From an uncultured Oscillospiraceae bacterium (GTDB taxonomy: Bacteria > Bacillota > Clostridia > Oscillospirales > Oscillospiraceae), in contig CAKTPP010000018.1 in NCBI GenBank assembly GCA_934591895.1, positions 1 through 22,679 of the forward strand: a DNA stretch of 22,679 nucleotides, read 5' to 3'. Positions within the stretch are counted from its first letter, which is position 1. Each line of letters starts with the position of its first letter. Position numbers and translations under genes: made by a program. The notes below the pieces were generated by a model. It did no database searches, was not told where the DNA came from, and was given only the letters and a program-made list of their open reading frames with translations. Positions 21,937-22,679 of this stretch are shown here, in pieces.

Positions 21937-22292
21937 TCCTGTGCAGATAGACAAGTATCACGCAGGTAGCCGCGCTCGTTCGGCCACTCCTTCAAGCCGC
22001 GGTAGTAGAACATCTTGATGTCGTCCTCGATGATAAACGGCACGATGTTGTTCCGCAGGCATTCTTTGAAAAGGAGCAGGCGCCCGACTCTGCCGTTGCC
22101 GTCCTGGAACGGATGGATGCGCTCAAAACGGTAGTGAAAGTCAAGTAAATCGTCAAAGGTTTTGCCCTCAATGGCGTTGTACTCGGCAAGCAGCTTCTTC
22201 ATCTCCAAGCCGACATTCTCGGGCGCAGTTGTGTCCATGCCGCCGACCTCGTTGGGCAGTCTTTTGTAATCCCCGACGGCAAACCAATCGAG
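21888..22292 (-). pseudogene. 5'-truncated Fic-family gene fused to a CRISPR repeat
   Basis: About 134 codons of the C-terminal part of a Fic (AMPylase) protein. The core motif HPFQDGNGRVGR is intact, including the catalytic His, as are WFAVGDYKRLPNEVGG upstream and the LDYFRVPYDQ end. Fic enzymes move AMP or another nucleotide part onto target proteins. Homology starts at DWF, where the frame runs directly into CRISPR repeat bases at 22293; the N-terminal half, the start codon and the promoter are missing. The frame stays open through the array only because the repeats contain no stop. An internal ATG (near 22239) could start a shorter piece, but it has no clear ribosome binding site and would lack N-terminal core helices. 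Confidence 0.85.
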
Positions 22293-22634
22293 GCGGGGGG
22301 CGACCGGCACGGCCATCATCCCGGACGAGCTGCTGCAGATTTCAATTCCCGCCCCCGCGCGGGGGGCGACACAAAGTGGGCGGCGGAGCCGTGCACGGAA
22401 TGTGATTTCAATTCCCGCCCCCGCGCGGGGGGCGACAGGCGGAAACACTCGCGCGCACGATTGGAGCACTATTTCAATTCCCGCCCCCGCGCGGGGGGCG
22501 ACGCATTTTTGGCGACGCGGTTGTGCATGCATTCCACATTTCAATTCCCGCCCCCGCGCGGGGGGCGACGTTGCCCTCGTGATTCTTCTCAGCTTATCGC
22601 TTATTTCAATTCCCGCCCCCACGCGGGGGGCGAC
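22293..22634 (-). CRISPR. CRISPR array, type I-C-like repeat, five full repeats plus one half repeat
   Basis: Full 32-base repeats lie at 22339-22370, 22405-22436, 22471-22502, 22538-22569 and 22603-22634. Each starts ATTTCAATTCCCGCC and ends GCGGGGGGCGAC on the plus strand. Spacers are 22305-22338, 22371-22404, 22437-22470, 22503-22537 and 22570-22602 (33-35 bases). On the minus strand the repeat starts GTCGCCCCCCGC and ends ATTGAAAT, the form of type I-C repeats, so it is transcribed leftward. The last repeat (22603-22634) differs by one base in the loop of the palindrome. At 22293-22304 only the final 12 bases of a repeat remain, fused to the fic fragment. No spacer target could be identified by reading. 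Confidence 0.96.
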
Positions 22635-22679
22635 AGCAAAAATCGACAAAAAAGCTTGCGGTTTTTGCTGCAAGTTCAC
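22635..22679 (-). promoter_or_regulatory. CRISPR leader (proximal 45 bases; continues off the window)
   Basis: After the last repeat, 45 bases of AT-rich sequence follow with no further repeat, although one would have begun within 33-35 bases. It includes AGCAAAAA and TTTTTGCT as an inverted repeat. Position upstream of the minus-strand array fits the leader, which holds the promoter and the integration signal. Confidence 0.7.

Noticed and set aside
19889..21940. hipBA as a transposon or integron cassette
   Set aside because: No transposase, integrase or terminal inverted repeats can be seen; the flanking 111-bp repeats are gene ends, not typical target duplications.
22293..22679. Long minus-strand open frame running through the CRISPR array with repeated VAPRAGAGIEI
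   Set aside because: It is the usual stop-free translation of GC-rich CRISPR repeats, not a protein. Only the part left of 22293 is genuine (truncated) Fic sequence.

Overview
The window looks like chromosome of a GC-rich, low-GC-type-phylum (Firmicutes/Bacillota) anaerobe, most likely a Clostridia member near the Oscillospiraceae. The signs are the rpmG-secE-nusG-rplK-rplA order, a lysine riboswitch on an NhaC-type carrier, a four-cysteine L33, Gram-positive style Shine-Dalgarno sequences and near-consensus SigA promoters with 17-base spacers, together with a strongly GC-biased third codon position. The genus is not settled by what can be read here. About 20 genes are real; most are ordinary housekeeping genes.

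Layout. 1-282: the tail of an unidentified gene and a tRNA-Ser(CGA) on the minus strand. 464-1729: a CLC-type anion transporter resembling the fluoride-exporting subclass. 1824-3416 (minus): a GtrII-like membrane glucosyltransferase. 3653-6947: a ribbon-helix-helix protein followed by clpB, whose start overlaps a possible nine-codon leader peptide. 6997-8642 (minus): a udk-tdk-vanZ operon with tight junctions. 8797-9522: deoD, diverging from udk through two promoters whose -35 boxes almost touch. 9703-15123: a BMP-family nucleoside-binding lipoprotein, then an ATPase and two permeases (NupNOPQ/RnsBACD-like). Together with deoD, udk and tdk these make a nucleoside uptake and salvage district. 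15245-17260: a lysine riboswitch with an intrinsic terminator, controlling an NhaC-family carrier that carries an unusual extracytoplasmic double CxxCxGxG module. 17355-19686: rpmG-secE-nusG-rplK-rplA, ended by a terminator.

19732-22679 is the accessory and most interesting part. A type I-C-like CRISPR array lies on the minus strand with its leader at the right edge of the window. Its old, leader-distal end (a degenerate terminal repeat, one spacer and the first half of another repeat) sits directly behind rplA. Its young end (the last 12 bases of a repeat, then five full repeats) begins at 22293. Between the two halves lies a lower-GC hipBA toxin-antitoxin operon and a 5'-truncated fic gene. 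The simplest reading is that a toxin-antitoxin/Fic island broke the array inside one repeat, leaving a stranded spacer cut off from its leader by terminators. The hipBA operon is also bracketed by 111-bp direct repeats (about 86% identical by eye), each containing the 3' end of a fic gene and its terminator. No cas gene, integrase or transposase is visible; cas genes would be expected beyond the right edge.
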